From NCBI GenBank assembly GCA_012728595.1, contig JAAYEU010000083.1, positions 1 through 43,959 on the forward strand: a DNA stretch of 43,959 nucleotides. The letters are read 5' to 3'. Below are positions 16,709 to 24,646 of this stretch, piece after piece (the stretch's first letter is position 1; each line of letters opens with the position of its first letter). The translations under genes and the position numbers were made by a program. The notes under the pieces are model-generated. The model saw nothing but the letters and a program-made list of their open reading frames with translations. It had not been told where the DNA came from and made no database searches. This DNA is from Tissierellia bacterium. GTDB taxonomy: Bacteria; Bacillota; Clostridia; Tissierellales; Tepidimicrobiaceae.

Positions 16709-17542
16709 ATGGAAAAAGGAATTCTTTATATATGCCCTACCCCAATAGGCAATTTAGAGGATATAACCCTAAGGACCCTAAGAGTATTAAGGGAAGTAGA
16801 TTTAATAGCAGCAGAAGACACTAGGCGTACTATTAAACTATTAAATCACTATGAGATAAAAAAGCCCTTAACCTCCTACCATGAACACAATAAGAAAGCC
16901 AAGGGAGAGTTTCTAATTGAAAAATTAAAGGAAGGAAAGTCCATTGGTCTTGTAACCGATGCTGGTATGCCCGGCATATCCGATCCAGGAGAGGATTTAA
17001 TCAAACTAGCCATAGAAAACGCCATAGAGCTAGTAGTCCTGCCAGGACCAACGGCATCCATTACCGCCTTGGTAAACTCCGGCCTTCCTACGGGGAAATT
17101 TGCCTTTGAAGGATTTTTGCCCTCTAAAAGGAAGGAGCGGATTAAGGAATTGGAGAGCTTAAAGGATGAAACAAGGACTATAATAGTCTACGAAGCCCCC
17201 CATAGGTTGTTATCCCTTCTAAAGGATATAAAGGAAACTCTAGGGGATAGGAGGATATCCATATCTCGAGAACTAACCAAAATCCATGAGGAAACCTTTA
17301 GAGGCTGCGTATCAGAAGGGATAAAGAAATTTGAAGCTGAAAAGCCTAAAGGGGAGTTCGTACTCATTATAGAGGGAGCCCAATTAAAAGAGGGGGACCA
17401 ATTTGAGGATATAAGTCTTGAGGAGCATATAAAATTATATATGGAAGAAGGCCTTACTAAGAAGGATGCTATTAAAAAGGTAGCCAAAATAAGGGGCATA
17501 CCTAAGAACACAGTCTATAAGGAGAGCCTAAAAATAAAATAA
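16709..17542 (+). CDS. rsmI: 16S rRNA (cytidine-1402-2'-O)-methyltransferase
   Basis: A 277-aa tetrapyrrole-methylase-fold enzyme that 2'-O-methylates C1402 in the 16S rRNA P site. Signatures: YICPTPIGNLEDITLRTL at the N-terminus, DLIAAEDTRRT near 35, LVTDAGMPGISDPGE near 78, LPGPTASITALVNSGLP near 115. The C-terminal 40 residues are the small helical domain. GAGGAG sits too close to the ATG at 16703, so ATG 16709 is preferred. Same place as yabC in Bacillus. Confidence 0.93.
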   Translation: MEKGILYICPTPIGNLEDITLRTLRVLREVDLIAAEDTRRTIKLLNHYEIKKPLTSYHEHNKKAKGEFLIEKLKEGKSIGLVTDAGMPGISDPGEDLIKLAIENAIELVVLPGPTASITALVNSGLPTGKFAFEGFLPSKRKERIKELESLKDETRTIIVYEAPHRLLSLLKDIKETLGDRRISISRELTKIHEETFRGCVSEGIKKFEAEKPKGEFVLIIEGAQLKEGDQFEDISLEEHIKLYMEEGLTKKDAIKKVAKIRGIPKNTVYKESLKIK

Positions 17543-17576
17543 TACCCGTCCAAATTGGCGGGTACTAGTTTTATTT
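17543..17576. terminator. Terminator between rsmI and abrB
   Basis: TACCCG pairs with CGGGTA with further CCAA/TTGG pairing inside, followed by a T-rich tract. It sits between convergent genes and may serve both. Confidence 0.6.
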
Positions 17577-17810
17577 TCTTAGCTCCTCTCTACAAGCTGG
17601 GCAGATATTCTTTCCTTTAAAGGAAGTTACATCCTTAGCTTGTCCACAGAAGATGCAGGCAGGAGCGTATTTCTTTAATATTATTTGCTCTCCTTCCACA
17701 AAGATCTCCAAAGCATCCTTTACATCGATGTCTAGATGCCTTCTTAACTCGATAGGTATAACAACCCTACCAAGTTCATCTACCTTTCTTACTATCCCCG
17801 TTGACTTCAT
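17571..17810 (-). CDS. abrB: AbrB/SpoVT-family transition-state regulator
   Basis: A 79-aa swapped-hairpin DNA-binding protein. The N-terminus KSTGIVRKVDELGRVVIPIELRRHLDI is the AbrB domain almost to the letter, and the C-terminal part has CIFC and CPAC pairs that probably bind zinc, as in other clostridial AbrB proteins. AGGAGGA abuts the first ATG (track start 17816), so the second ATG (17810) is the likely start. It is divergent from nurA. Position between rsmI and metG matches Bacillus. Confidence 0.92.
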   Translation of the reverse strand: MKSTGIVRKVDELGRVVIPIELRRHLDIDVKDALEIFVEGEQIILKKYAPACIFCGQAKDVTSFKGKNICPACREELRK

Positions 17811-17952
17811 AATCATTCCTCCTAATATAAAAATTTAATAAAATCGACTAAATTCTACATAAAAACAATACCATAAATTCCAAAATAAGTCAACATAAAA
17901 TGTTATTTTGTCATTAAAAATTTTATTTTATCATCTTTTAAGAGGTGAGAAG

Positions 17953-18948
17953 ATGTATAATGTTAATGAAGAGCTGAAAGAGAAGATAATCAATTTAAAT
18001 AAATTGTTGTTGGACAAATATAGGGAAATTTTTTCCCTAGACGGAACGACTCTTAGAAATTTCATCCAAAGGGAAATAGGAGAGGTTAAGAAAATTAATA
18101 GACTTTCCCAAGAGGAATTAAGCCATATTACAAAAAAGGGAGGCCTATTGGGGGTCGATGGTTCCAATAACAGGGTAGGAGGAGCCTATCCTCACTTTGT
18201 AGAAATCTACCAGGCTTTAGCCAAGTCTACAATCCATGCAAATGAGCCCATCTATAAAACCGACTTTTACAGCCCCCTCTGTCCAGAAAATGAGAATAGG
18301 GACAACTTAGAAAATCCCCTGGAAGAGGACCAATCCATTAGGAGTAAAAAGCTTTCCGCCATAGAGGTAGAGGTTGCCCTAGAGGGAGTAAGAAGGTTTA
18401 AACCCTATGCAGTAATAATGGATGGTTCCCTTATCCGTTACGATATAGAATGCTACGATAGATGGCAGGAATTGAGAGAGGAGTGCGAAGAAAAAAATAT
18501 TATATTAATCGGAGTAATCAAGGATATCAAAACCTATATAATAGGGGATTTATTGGTTAAGAATGGCTTATTATCTAAAAGGGAACTCTTCTACGATCGG
18601 GAATTGCTATATGGCCTATTGGAATATGGGGAGATAATAGAAATTTCCGCTGGAGTGACCAAAAAAGCCCAAGAAGGTTTTGCTTCCTTGTTTATGAGGA
18701 GTTCAAAAGCCCCAAGCGTAATAGGGATGGACATCTTAGACAGCCAAAGGGAGTACTTAGAGGAGATGGCAAGGCTTGTATTGACCCTTACTCCACAGGA
18801 TGGCCGGGGAGTACCCTTATGGATAGATATAGTGGATAGGGAAGTAAGGATAACCGACCAATTGATAAGGGGGTTACTGGAAAGCTATTTGGATAGGGAG
18901 ATATTAGAAAAACTATTCATATCCGAAAGGGATAAAAGGACTTTATAG
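17953..18948 (+). CDS. nurA: NurA-domain 5'-3' nuclease
   Basis: A 331-aa NurA-family nuclease. GLLGVDGSNNRVGGAY near residue 65 gives the first metal-binding Asp and AVIMDGSLIRYD near 155 the second, the RNase-H-like active site. Archaeal NurA works with HerA to resect DNA double-strand breaks. The herA gene follows 11 nt later. The track ORF starts upstream at 17908, but AGAGGTGAG before ATG 17953 decides the start. The pair is absent from the Bacillus version of this locus. Confidence 0.85.
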   Translation: MYNVNEELKEKIINLNKLLLDKYREIFSLDGTTLRNFIQREIGEVKKINRLSQEELSHITKKGGLLGVDGSNNRVGGAYPHFVEIYQALAKSTIHANEPIYKTDFYSPLCPENENRDNLENPLEEDQSIRSKKLSAIEVEVALEGVRRFKPYAVIMDGSLIRYDIECYDRWQELREECEEKNIILIGVIKDIKTYIIGDLLVKNGLLSKRELFYDRELLYGLLEYGEIIEISAGVTKKAQEGFASLFMRSSKAPSVIGMDILDSQREYLEEMARLVLTLTPQDGRGVPLWIDIVDREVRITDQLIRGLLESYLDREILEKLFISERDKRTL

Positions 18949-18959
18949 GAGGGATTAAG

Positions 18960-20798
18960 ATGAAGGTAGTAGGTATTACTACTCAGCAGGAAGTATATGT
19001 TGGCTCTAAGGAGAGAAATTTTAGGATAAATGAATTTTTAATAATAGAGGATCCCTACCAAGGGGATTTAATCGGTGAGGTGGTAGAGGCTCAAAGCTAT
19101 AATAAATATATGCCCTTATCCATGCATGGAGAACTGGCCGATAGTTCAGTAATAAATTCACTTAAGGCCATAGGCTACAATATAGAGGAAGATACCATCT
19201 ATATAGCTAAAATAAGGCTTTTAAATGAAGCCCTGTACCCCATAGAATCTGGTTCCGATGTAAGAATTCCCTCCTTTGAAGAGGTAAAGGATTTGATGAT
19301 TAGGTCAGCAGCAGATGAAGGTCTGGTACTTGGGATTATTAAAAATACTGATCAGATGGCAGAAAATATGGATGAAGAGTATAAGGACCTACTATATACC
19401 TTTGAAGAAGGGAAGCTCAAAAAACAAAGGGACATACCCTATATATTCGACATAAAATCCATGCACCAATATCCCCATATAGGGGTTTTTGGTGGTTCTG
19501 GCTCTGGGAAGTCCTTTGGCCTTAGGGTTATATTAGAGGAACTAATGGAACTAAATATACCCACCTTAGTCTTGGACCCCCATTTTGAAATGGATTTTAG
19601 TCAAATAAGCCCTTATCTTCCTAAGGAAAAGGCTAAGGATTATAAGGACAGGTTTAAGTGTCTACAGGTAGGCCACCATGTGGGAGTCCGTTTTGAGGAC
19701 TTATCCCGCTCAGATATAAAGAACCTATTAGGAGCCTCCAGTCCTCTAACAGACGCCATGAGCAATGTGGTGGACATACTATTTAGAGGAAGGGAATCCT
19801 ATAATAGCTTTTATAATAGACTAAAAATGCTGGCCGAAGCCCAGGAAGAAGGTTCTCTAGATAGAATACAGAGAAGGATTGATGAAAGCGCTAACGATTT
19901 AGATAGGGAAGGATGGCAAAAGAGGAAGGAGCTCTTCCTAAACTACGATAAGACCTGCCCCTATAGTTCTGTTAGGGGGATTATATGGAGGTTAACTAGA
20001 TTGGAGAATGAGGGCATATTTAGTAAGGACATTAGGCCTATAGAAGAAGGCTTACATATGGGGAAATTGATAGTGGTCCAAGGAAGCACCAGAATACTAC
20101 AAGTCTTTAGCACCTATCTATTGAACAACCTATACCATAAGAGAAGGGATTATAAGGATGCCCAATATAAAAACACCACTGCCGAATATTTCCCTCCCTT
20201 TATAGTGGTTACCGATGAAGCTCATAACTTTGCCCCTAAAGGATATGAGCCTCCATCTAAATCCATATTAAAGGAGATATCCCAGGAGGGTAGAAAATAC
20301 GGTGCCTTTTTAATATTGGCCACCCAAAGGCCTACCCTATTAGACGAAACCATTACGGCTCAGTTAAATACTAAGTTTATATTTAGAACGGTAAGGGCCT
20401 CGGATATTGAAACCATAAAGGAGGAGACGGATATAACCGTAGAGGAAGCTAGGAGGCTTCCCTATTTAAGGACGGGAGATGTATTCATATCGGAAGCTTC
20501 CTTGGGTAGAACCATATTTGCTAGAATCAGAGCTGCCAACACCACCAGTCCCCACAGGGAGAATCCTTTCGAGGAATTGAGAAACAAATTGATGGAAGAC
20601 GATAACAAATTTTTACAAGTAATACAGGATAAATTGCCGATTAATGGAGATGATTTTATAAATGTAATAAAGGAGATAGAAAAGGAAACAGGGGAAACCT
20701 ACCCCATAACCCTATTTGAGGAGAAATTAGAGGACCTAGTAGAAAAGGGATTGTTAAAGAAAAAGAAGACTCCATTTTTCAACATCTATACTAAATAA
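18960..20798 (+). CDS. herA: HerA-type hexameric ATPase/translocase
   Basis: A 612-aa HerA/DUF87 ATPase. The N-terminal beta-barrel (residues 1-90) is followed by Walker A GGSGSGKSFGLRVI near residue 180, Walker B FIVVTDEAHNFAP near 420 and the C-terminal ATPase segment GAFLILATQRPTLLDETI near 455 with an arginine-rich stretch after it. HerA is an FtsK-like DNA pump that drives NurA. The two genes form a tight unit, so DNA end processing is the likely job; bacterial HerA-nuclease pairs also occur in antiphage systems, but nothing else here marks a defence island. Confidence 0.88.
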   Translation: MKVVGITTQQEVYVGSKERNFRINEFLIIEDPYQGDLIGEVVEAQSYNKYMPLSMHGELADSSVINSLKAIGYNIEEDTIYIAKIRLLNEALYPIESGSDVRIPSFEEVKDLMIRSAADEGLVLGIIKNTDQMAENMDEEYKDLLYTFEEGKLKKQRDIPYIFDIKSMHQYPHIGVFGGSGSGKSFGLRVILEELMELNIPTLVLDPHFEMDFSQISPYLPKEKAKDYKDRFKCLQVGHHVGVRFEDLSRSDIKNLLGASSPLTDAMSNVVDILFRGRESYNSFYNRLKMLAEAQEEGSLDRIQRRIDESANDLDREGWQKRKELFLNYDKTCPYSSVRGIIWRLTRLENEGIFSKDIRPIEEGLHMGKLIVVQGSTRILQVFSTYLLNNLYHKRRDYKDAQYKNTTAEYFPPFIVVTDEAHNFAPKGYEPPSKSILKEISQEGRKYGAFLILATQRPTLLDETITAQLNTKFIFRTVRASDIETIKEETDITVEEARRLPYLRTGDVFISEASLGRTIFARIRAANTTSPHRENPFEELRNKLMEDDNKFLQVIQDKLPINGDDFINVIKEIEKETGETYPITLFEEKLEDLVEKGLLKKKKTPFFNIYTK

Positions 20799-20833
20799 GT
20801 TCATATTTGGGTGCCAGGCACCTAATAATGAAC
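20799..20833. repeat. Imperfect inverted repeat around GGTGCCAGGCACC
   Basis: GTTCAT...ATGAAC flanks a GGTGCC-A-GGCACC core directly after the herA stop. There is no T run, so it is not a typical terminator. GTGCCAGGCAC palindromes recur in many Firmicute genomes; it is probably a small dispersed repeat. Confidence 0.6.
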
Positions 20834-20884
20834 TTGTGGAATATTTTAGAAAATGCCTAGTAAAAATTACAAATAAACTACAAG

Positions 20885-20917
20885 CCCCTTTCATATATTT
20901 TATGGAAAGGGGTTTTT
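20885..20917 (+). terminator. Terminator-like hairpin whose 3' arm holds the spmA Shine-Dalgarno
   Basis: CCCCTTTC pairs with GAAAGGGG, followed by T5. The AAAGGGG of the 3' arm is also the only good ribosome binding site for the spmA ATG at 20920. It may end herA transcription, gate spmA translation, or both. Confidence 0.65.
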
Positions 20918-20919
20918 CT

Positions 20920-21495
20920 ATGCTCAATACCATCTGGTTTATAATGATATTCGTTGGGATCCTATACGGGGCATTGACTGGCAACTTGGGGGAGATAAAC
21001 AATATTATTTTAAAAGAAGCCCAAGAAGGGGTTAGCTTTGCCATCAGCCTTATTGGCATAATGGGCTTTTGGTTAGGGCTAATGAATATTGCTGAAAAAT
21101 CAGGCCTCATCAAAAATATTGCCAAAGGATTTAGACCTATAATGAAGATTATCTTCCCCGATATACCAAGAAACCACCCAGCTGAAAGCTGGATACTGAT
21201 GAACTTTATAGCCAATATGTTTGGGGTGGGAAATGGGGCTACTGCCTTTGGCCTTAAGGCCATGAAGGAATTGAATACCTTAAATACCAACAAAAAAAGG
21301 GCTACCAATGCCATGGCTATGTTCTTAATAATCAATATGTCCTCCCTCCAATTGGTACCCTTAACCGTAGTCAAGCTAAGGCATGATTATGGCTCCATAA
21401 ACCCAACTGGAACAATAGGAATAACCTTGCTAGCTACCTCACTGTCTACCATTATAGCTATAATAATAGGGAAATTGTTGGAGGGAAAAGATTGA
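20920..21495 (+). CDS. spmA: Spore maturation protein A
   Basis: A 191-aa membrane protein of the nucleoside-recognition (Gate) family. SpmA and SpmB are needed for full dehydration of the spore core. MLNTIWFIMIFVGILYGALTGNLGEI is the usual start, and FIANMFGVGNGATAFGLKAMKEL is the gate motif. The ORF track extends upstream to 20836 through the terminator-like hairpin; the ATG at 20920 with AAAGGGG before it fits the family start. Its stop overlaps the spmB ATG by one base. Confidence 0.92.
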   Translation: MLNTIWFIMIFVGILYGALTGNLGEINNIILKEAQEGVSFAISLIGIMGFWLGLMNIAEKSGLIKNIAKGFRPIMKIIFPDIPRNHPAESWILMNFIANMFGVGNGATAFGLKAMKELNTLNTNKKRATNAMAMFLIINMSSLQLVPLTVVKLRHDYGSINPTGTIGITLLATSLSTIIAIIIGKLLEGKD

Positions 21496-22019
21496 TGTTA
21501 GAGATAATATCCTTAAGCATAGTACCTTTTATGGTATTGATAATTTTAGTCCATGGATATATAAAGGGGATAGATTTATACAATACCTTCATCGAAGGGG
21601 CCATGGAAGGCTTTAAGACGGCAATAAAAATAATGCCCTACTTAATAGCCATATTCATAGCCATAGGCATCTTTAGGGCTTCAACCGCCTTAGATATCTT
21701 CACAAGCCTTCTAGAACCTATTATTGGCCTAGTTGGAATACCAAAAGAAGTCCTCCCCCTAGTAATAATAAGACCCCTATCAGGTTCAGGTGCCCTAGGA
21801 GTAGTAAGAGACATAATAGCCAACTACGGCCCCGACTCCTATCCAGGAGTTATAGCTTCAATAATGATGGGTTCCTCAGAAACCATCTTCTACACCTTAA
21901 GCATCTATTTTGGCTCCATAGGAGTAAAAGACTACAAACATACCTTAAAAGCGGCCTTATTGGCTTATGTAATTTCTATTTTTACAACAATACTTATTTG
22001 TAATTATTTTTATTTATAA
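21495..22019 (+). CDS. spmB: Spore maturation protein B
   Basis: A 174-aa partner of SpmA with the same fold: GFKTAIKIMPYLIAIFIAIGIFRAS near residue 38 and PLSGSGALGVVRDIIANYGPDS near 95, SSETIFYTLSIYFG near 135. The start ATG overlaps the spmA stop (TGATG), a sign of coupled translation. The track start at 21492 (TTG) is one codon earlier and not needed. Confidence 0.93.
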   Translation: MLEIISLSIVPFMVLIILVHGYIKGIDLYNTFIEGAMEGFKTAIKIMPYLIAIFIAIGIFRASTALDIFTSLLEPIIGLVGIPKEVLPLVIIRPLSGSGALGVVRDIIANYGPDSYPGVIASIMMGSSETIFYTLSIYFGSIGVKDYKHTLKAALLAYVISIFTTILICNYFYL

Positions 22020-22086
22020 AACAGTTAGCTTGTGTAAAAAAATCATGAATTGTAAATTGTTAATTGTCCAGCTTGTATTAAAATTT

Positions 22087-22276
22087 GGTGGTAGTCACCA
22101 GCATATTTATAAAGAACGGCATCTCCGGCGAAAGATTTGGCCAATATCACGACACGGGGAAAAATAGGTTTGCAAACTCGCTTCGCTCAAACAGTGCAAA
22201 CCTAAACAATTTTTCCCCTTAGTCGGATATTGGCACAAATCTTCCGCAAGTCGAGCCTTTTCTTTATAAATATGCC
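22087..22276 (+). repeat. Long structured hairpin element, copy A
   Basis: About 190 nt that folds on itself. The outer stem GCATATTTATAAAGAA (22101-22116) pairs perfectly with 22260-22275. Next come AAGATTTG/CAAATCTT, CCAATATC/GATATTGG, GGGGAAAAAT/ATTTTTCCCC and AGGTTTGCA/TGCAAACCT, separated by internal loops (CTCCG opposite AAGTCG; ATCACGACACGGGG opposite CCCCTTAGTCGGAT). The loops are shared with copy B, while stem sequences differ in a compensated way. Not a family I recognise. Confidence 0.75.
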
Positions 22277-22352
22277 TCCTTCTGCCATGAATACTTACAT
22301 ATAGGTGTTAGTTAAGAATTATCACAAGTTTTTAATTTGCAAGCTTAAGCAA

Positions 22353-22540
22353 GACATATTTGGGAAGATAAGCCCCGACTTATGAGAGATTCGTTTGAAG
22401 TATCCGACTAAGGGGAGAAAACCGTTTGGCCGCTTCTGAAAGCGACAGCGGTTAAGCGGCCGTTTTCTCCCCGTGTCGTGATACTTCTCGAATCTCGAAT
22501 CGGAGGTGGCGTTCTTCCCAAATATGTCGTGATAGCCACC
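22353..22540 (-). repeat. Long structured hairpin element, copy B (opposite orientation)
   Basis: Read on the minus strand this aligns with copy A nearly end to end: GGTGG...TCAC start, GACATATTTGGGAAGA outer stem (perfect 16-bp complement at the other end), CTCCG loop, GAAGTATC/GATACTTC stem, the same ATCACGACACGGGG and CCCCTTAGTCGGAT loop strands, and GGGGAGAAAA/TTTTCTCCCC. The apical arm (GGCCGCTT/AAGCGGCC) has unrelated sequence to copy A but pairs equally well. Confidence 0.75.
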
Positions 22541-22604
22541 TATATTCAATGTACAATTCACAATTCACAATTCAAAATATTAGGCGACTGAAGGTTGCCT
22601 AATC

Positions 22605-23630
22605 CTATTCTAAAATGTACACTTTTACTTTCCTTCTGCCAAATTGTCTTACTTCTTTGGCGGTGTTGAAGAATAGATCAATTCTATTCCCTTTGATTGC
22701 CCCGCCTGTGTCCTCTGCTACACAAAAACCATAATCTGGTGTTCCATCAAGGCTTTCCACATATAATTTAGTTCCTAGGGGTATTACCCTTGGATCCACT
22801 GCAACTACTCCCGGTCTGGCCTTAGTACCTGAAGCTGTAATGCCATAGTATTTGTCCCCAGGCCTTTTGCCAGTACTTTCGTAGGACAAGTCATATGCAG
22901 TTGCTACCATGGTAATGGCCTTTTTATACCTTATATTTCCCCTAGAAGAAGCTAAGATGCTTTTAGTTCCCTTTTCTACAATATGAGGAACGGCTTCTTT
23001 GACAATCTCTTCTTCTATAATCTCCTTAGCTGTCAATTGGCCATTTTCAAATACTTTTTTCACCTTTATCCTCTTAAGGCCATCCTGTCCTTCTTGTATT
23101 GTGTTTTCAGTGCCTATATCCAGCCTATCGTTCTTCCTTACTATGTTCTCATGAGGAATTGCCTCCTCATGTTCTTCCACTACCTCATTGACCCTTACCA
23201 CCAGTATTTCTGAACCTGGAGTAGTTACCTCATCAAGGGCTGGATAAGTATAATCCTTCTCTCCTAGTTCCACCTTTAAATCCTCTAATATATCTCGGAC
23301 TTTAGTGTGAACCGACTCTACCTCATGCTTTTTATCTCCAAATGCTAATATATATGGTTTAGGCGTCTTTATGATAATATTCATATTGTTTTCCACTTTA
23401 GCATCTAATGGTAGGTTGATATATGCACCCTCTTTTAGTTCAATATTTGCTTCTTTAAGGACATCCCCTACAGTATCTCCATGGGTGACAATATTCCTCT
23501 CCTCCCCATCTATGGAGATGGTAATGTCCTTAGCAGTGTGCATATATACCCCTAAAGATAGAGTTGCAGTTATAGCGAGGACAGTCAACATCTTAATATG
23601 TTTTGCTTTTGTGACTGTAAAGTTTTCCAT
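22605..23630 (-). CDS. yabE: YabE-like DUF348/G5/3D-domain cell-wall protein
   Basis: A 341-aa exported protein. After a membrane or signal segment (MLTVLAITATLSLGVYM, residues 14-30) come two DUF348 ubiquitin-like repeats (ISIDGEERNIVTHGDTVGDVL, then AFGDKKHEVESVHTKVRDIL), a G5 domain (about 145-225) and a C-terminal 3D domain (ATAYDLSYESTG, TASGTKARPGVVAVDPRVIPLG, AEDTGGAIKGNRIDLFF) related to lytic transglycosylases with three catalytic Asp. Bacillus has yabE near this place, between tatD and rnmV. AGGAGGT before ATG 23630 fixes the start; the 24 extra codons in the track are not needed. Confidence 0.85.
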   Translation of the reverse strand: MENFTVTKAKHIKMLTVLAITATLSLGVYMHTAKDITISIDGEERNIVTHGDTVGDVLKEANIELKEGAYINLPLDAKVENNMNIIIKTPKPYILAFGDKKHEVESVHTKVRDILEDLKVELGEKDYTYPALDEVTTPGSEILVVRVNEVVEEHEEAIPHENIVRKNDRLDIGTENTIQEGQDGLKRIKVKKVFENGQLTAKEIIEEEIVKEAVPHIVEKGTKSILASSRGNIRYKKAITMVATAYDLSYESTGKRPGDKYYGITASGTKARPGVVAVDPRVIPLGTKLYVESLDGTPDYGFCVAEDTGGAIKGNRIDLFFNTAKEVRQFGRRKVKVYILE

Positions 23631-23661
23631 AATTTTACCTCCTATATTTTGACTAGATAGT

Positions 23662-23690
23662 ATTCTATTCAAAATGAATTTTGATGTCAA
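23662..23690 (-). promoter_or_regulatory. Promoter of the 3D-domain gene
   Basis: On the minus strand TTGACA (23690-23685), a 17-bp spacer and TAGAAT (23667-23662). The spacer contains a TCAAAAT-TC-ATTTTGA dyad that may be an operator. Confidence 0.65.
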
Positions 23691-23900
23691 ATAAAAACCC
23701 ATAAAATGGAAGGAAAAAAGGGAAAAGTTAATAAAAATTAAATCTTCCTTTATTATTTCCCATACTTTTCAATATATTCTGAAAACCTGACAATATGGAA
23801 AAATTGGGTATTAAAGGCCTATTTATATGGTAAAAAATAGCAGAGAATTAGCTTTTAAATTTCAAGCCTAAAAAATTGTTAAGTTTTTGTAATAAATAAG

Positions 23901-23921
23901 AAATGCCCCATTAGGGCATTT
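23901..23921 (-). terminator. Terminator of the coat-like gene
   Basis: AAATGCCC pairs with GGGCATTT immediately after the minus-strand stop codon, with a T-rich stretch beyond it on that strand. The 270 nt between here and the 3D-domain gene hold only that gene's promoter and AT-rich sequence. Confidence 0.75.
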
Positions 23922-23922
23922 C

Positions 23923-24219
23923 CTATTCCATTTCCTCCATGTAATAATTAATGGTTTGTTCTATATGGCCAGTTTCATGATCCATTGGAAGATAATAATG
24001 AGAATACCTACCACATTGCATCATGCAAACCCTTATACAATCTCTAAGCATAGGATCCATCATAGGACAAGGCATGTAGGGCATGGGATCGTAAGGCATC
24101 ACCGGTTCATATGGCATAGGGTCATAAGGCATTGGATGGTAGTAATCCCGTCTACAAGGGTCCATTGGATACAATGGTGGTACTGCAGGATGGGTTTGTT
24201 CATAAGCTTGTGGATACAT
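23923..24219 (-). CDS. Pro/Met/Tyr-rich small protein, probably spore coat associated
   Basis: A 98-aa protein. Residues 1-55 are repeats of the type PMPYDPMPYEPVMPYDPMPYMP, followed by CPMMDPMLRDCIRVCMMQCGRY with four Cys and a polar C-terminus. Such Pro/Tyr/Met-rich proteins with Cys clusters are typical of clostridial spore coat (CotJA-like or CotF-adjacent) products, but I cannot name a family. AAGGAGTG before ATG 24219 sets the start; the longer ORF in the track includes 27 upstream codons without a binding site. Confidence 0.6.
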   Translation of the reverse strand: MYPQAYEQTHPAVPPLYPMDPCRRDYYHPMPYDPMPYEPVMPYDPMPYMPCPMMDPMLRDCIRVCMMQCGRYSHYYLPMDHETGHIEQTINYYMEEME

Positions 24220-24293
24220 CAAATCACTCCTTAAAAATATAACTAATATTATTATATGAAAAAGATAAATACTGGTCACAAGAATAAAACGCC

Positions 24294-24322
24294 TTGACAA
24301 ATTAAGACTTTTACTGTATATT
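24294..24322 (+). promoter_or_regulatory. Promoter of the metG T-box leader
   Basis: TTGACA (24294-24299), a 17-bp spacer and TATATT (24317-24322), about 30 nt before the T-box begins. Confidence 0.75.
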
Positions 24323-24352
24323 TTTGAAGTAAATAAAGAAAGATAAAATAAA

Positions 24353-24613
24353 AGGTAATGAAGGGAAGAGTAGGTTTAATCTGAGACCTTAGAGAGCTGG
24401 GGGAGGTGAAAGCCAGCGTCGAGGATTATTCCGAACATGGCCCCTAAACTTTACAGCTGAAGGCTAGTAGGCCGTAACGGTAGCACCCGTTATCATGTGC
24501 CGGGTTATGTATGTAACCTACTGAGGTTTAAACTGCGAAGTTTAAACGAATTAGAGTGGTAACACGAAATGTAAGCTTTCGTCTCTATATAGATGATGAA
24601 AGCTTTTTTTGGT
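24353..24613 (+). promoter_or_regulatory. T-box riboswitch, methionine specific
   Basis: A tRNA-sensing leader. AGAGTAGG opens the Stem I internal loop, and GAAC followed by ATG (24437-24439) and a purine forms the specifier loop, so the codon read is Met. The T-box sequence AGAGTGGTAACACG lies at 24553-24566. The terminator is AAGCTTTC...GAAAGCTT with T7 (24573-24611). Uncharged tRNA-Met should favour the antiterminator and allow metG transcription. The T-box core differs slightly from the common AGAGTGGAACCGCG. Confidence 0.92.
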
Positions 24614-24646
24614 TTAGAGCTATAATAAGGTGAAGGAGGAGTTAAG

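Larger units (their letters stand above)
22047..22573. mobile_element. Non-coding cassette bounded by inverted AATTGTN heptamer arrays
   Basis: The gap between spmB and the 3D-domain gene holds no credible gene. Its ends are imperfect inverted arrays of a heptamer: GAATTGT-AAATTGT-TAATTGT (22047-22067) on the left and ACAATTC three times (22553-22573) on the right. Between them sit two long hairpin elements in opposite orientation, described separately. The layout looks like a non-autonomous mobile unit (MITE-like); no transposase or clear target-site duplication is visible. Confidence 0.55.

Noticed and set aside
22322-22561. 79-aa minus-strand ORF in the hairpin cassette
   Set aside because: It is a translation of structured element B and has no ribosome binding site or protein-like composition.
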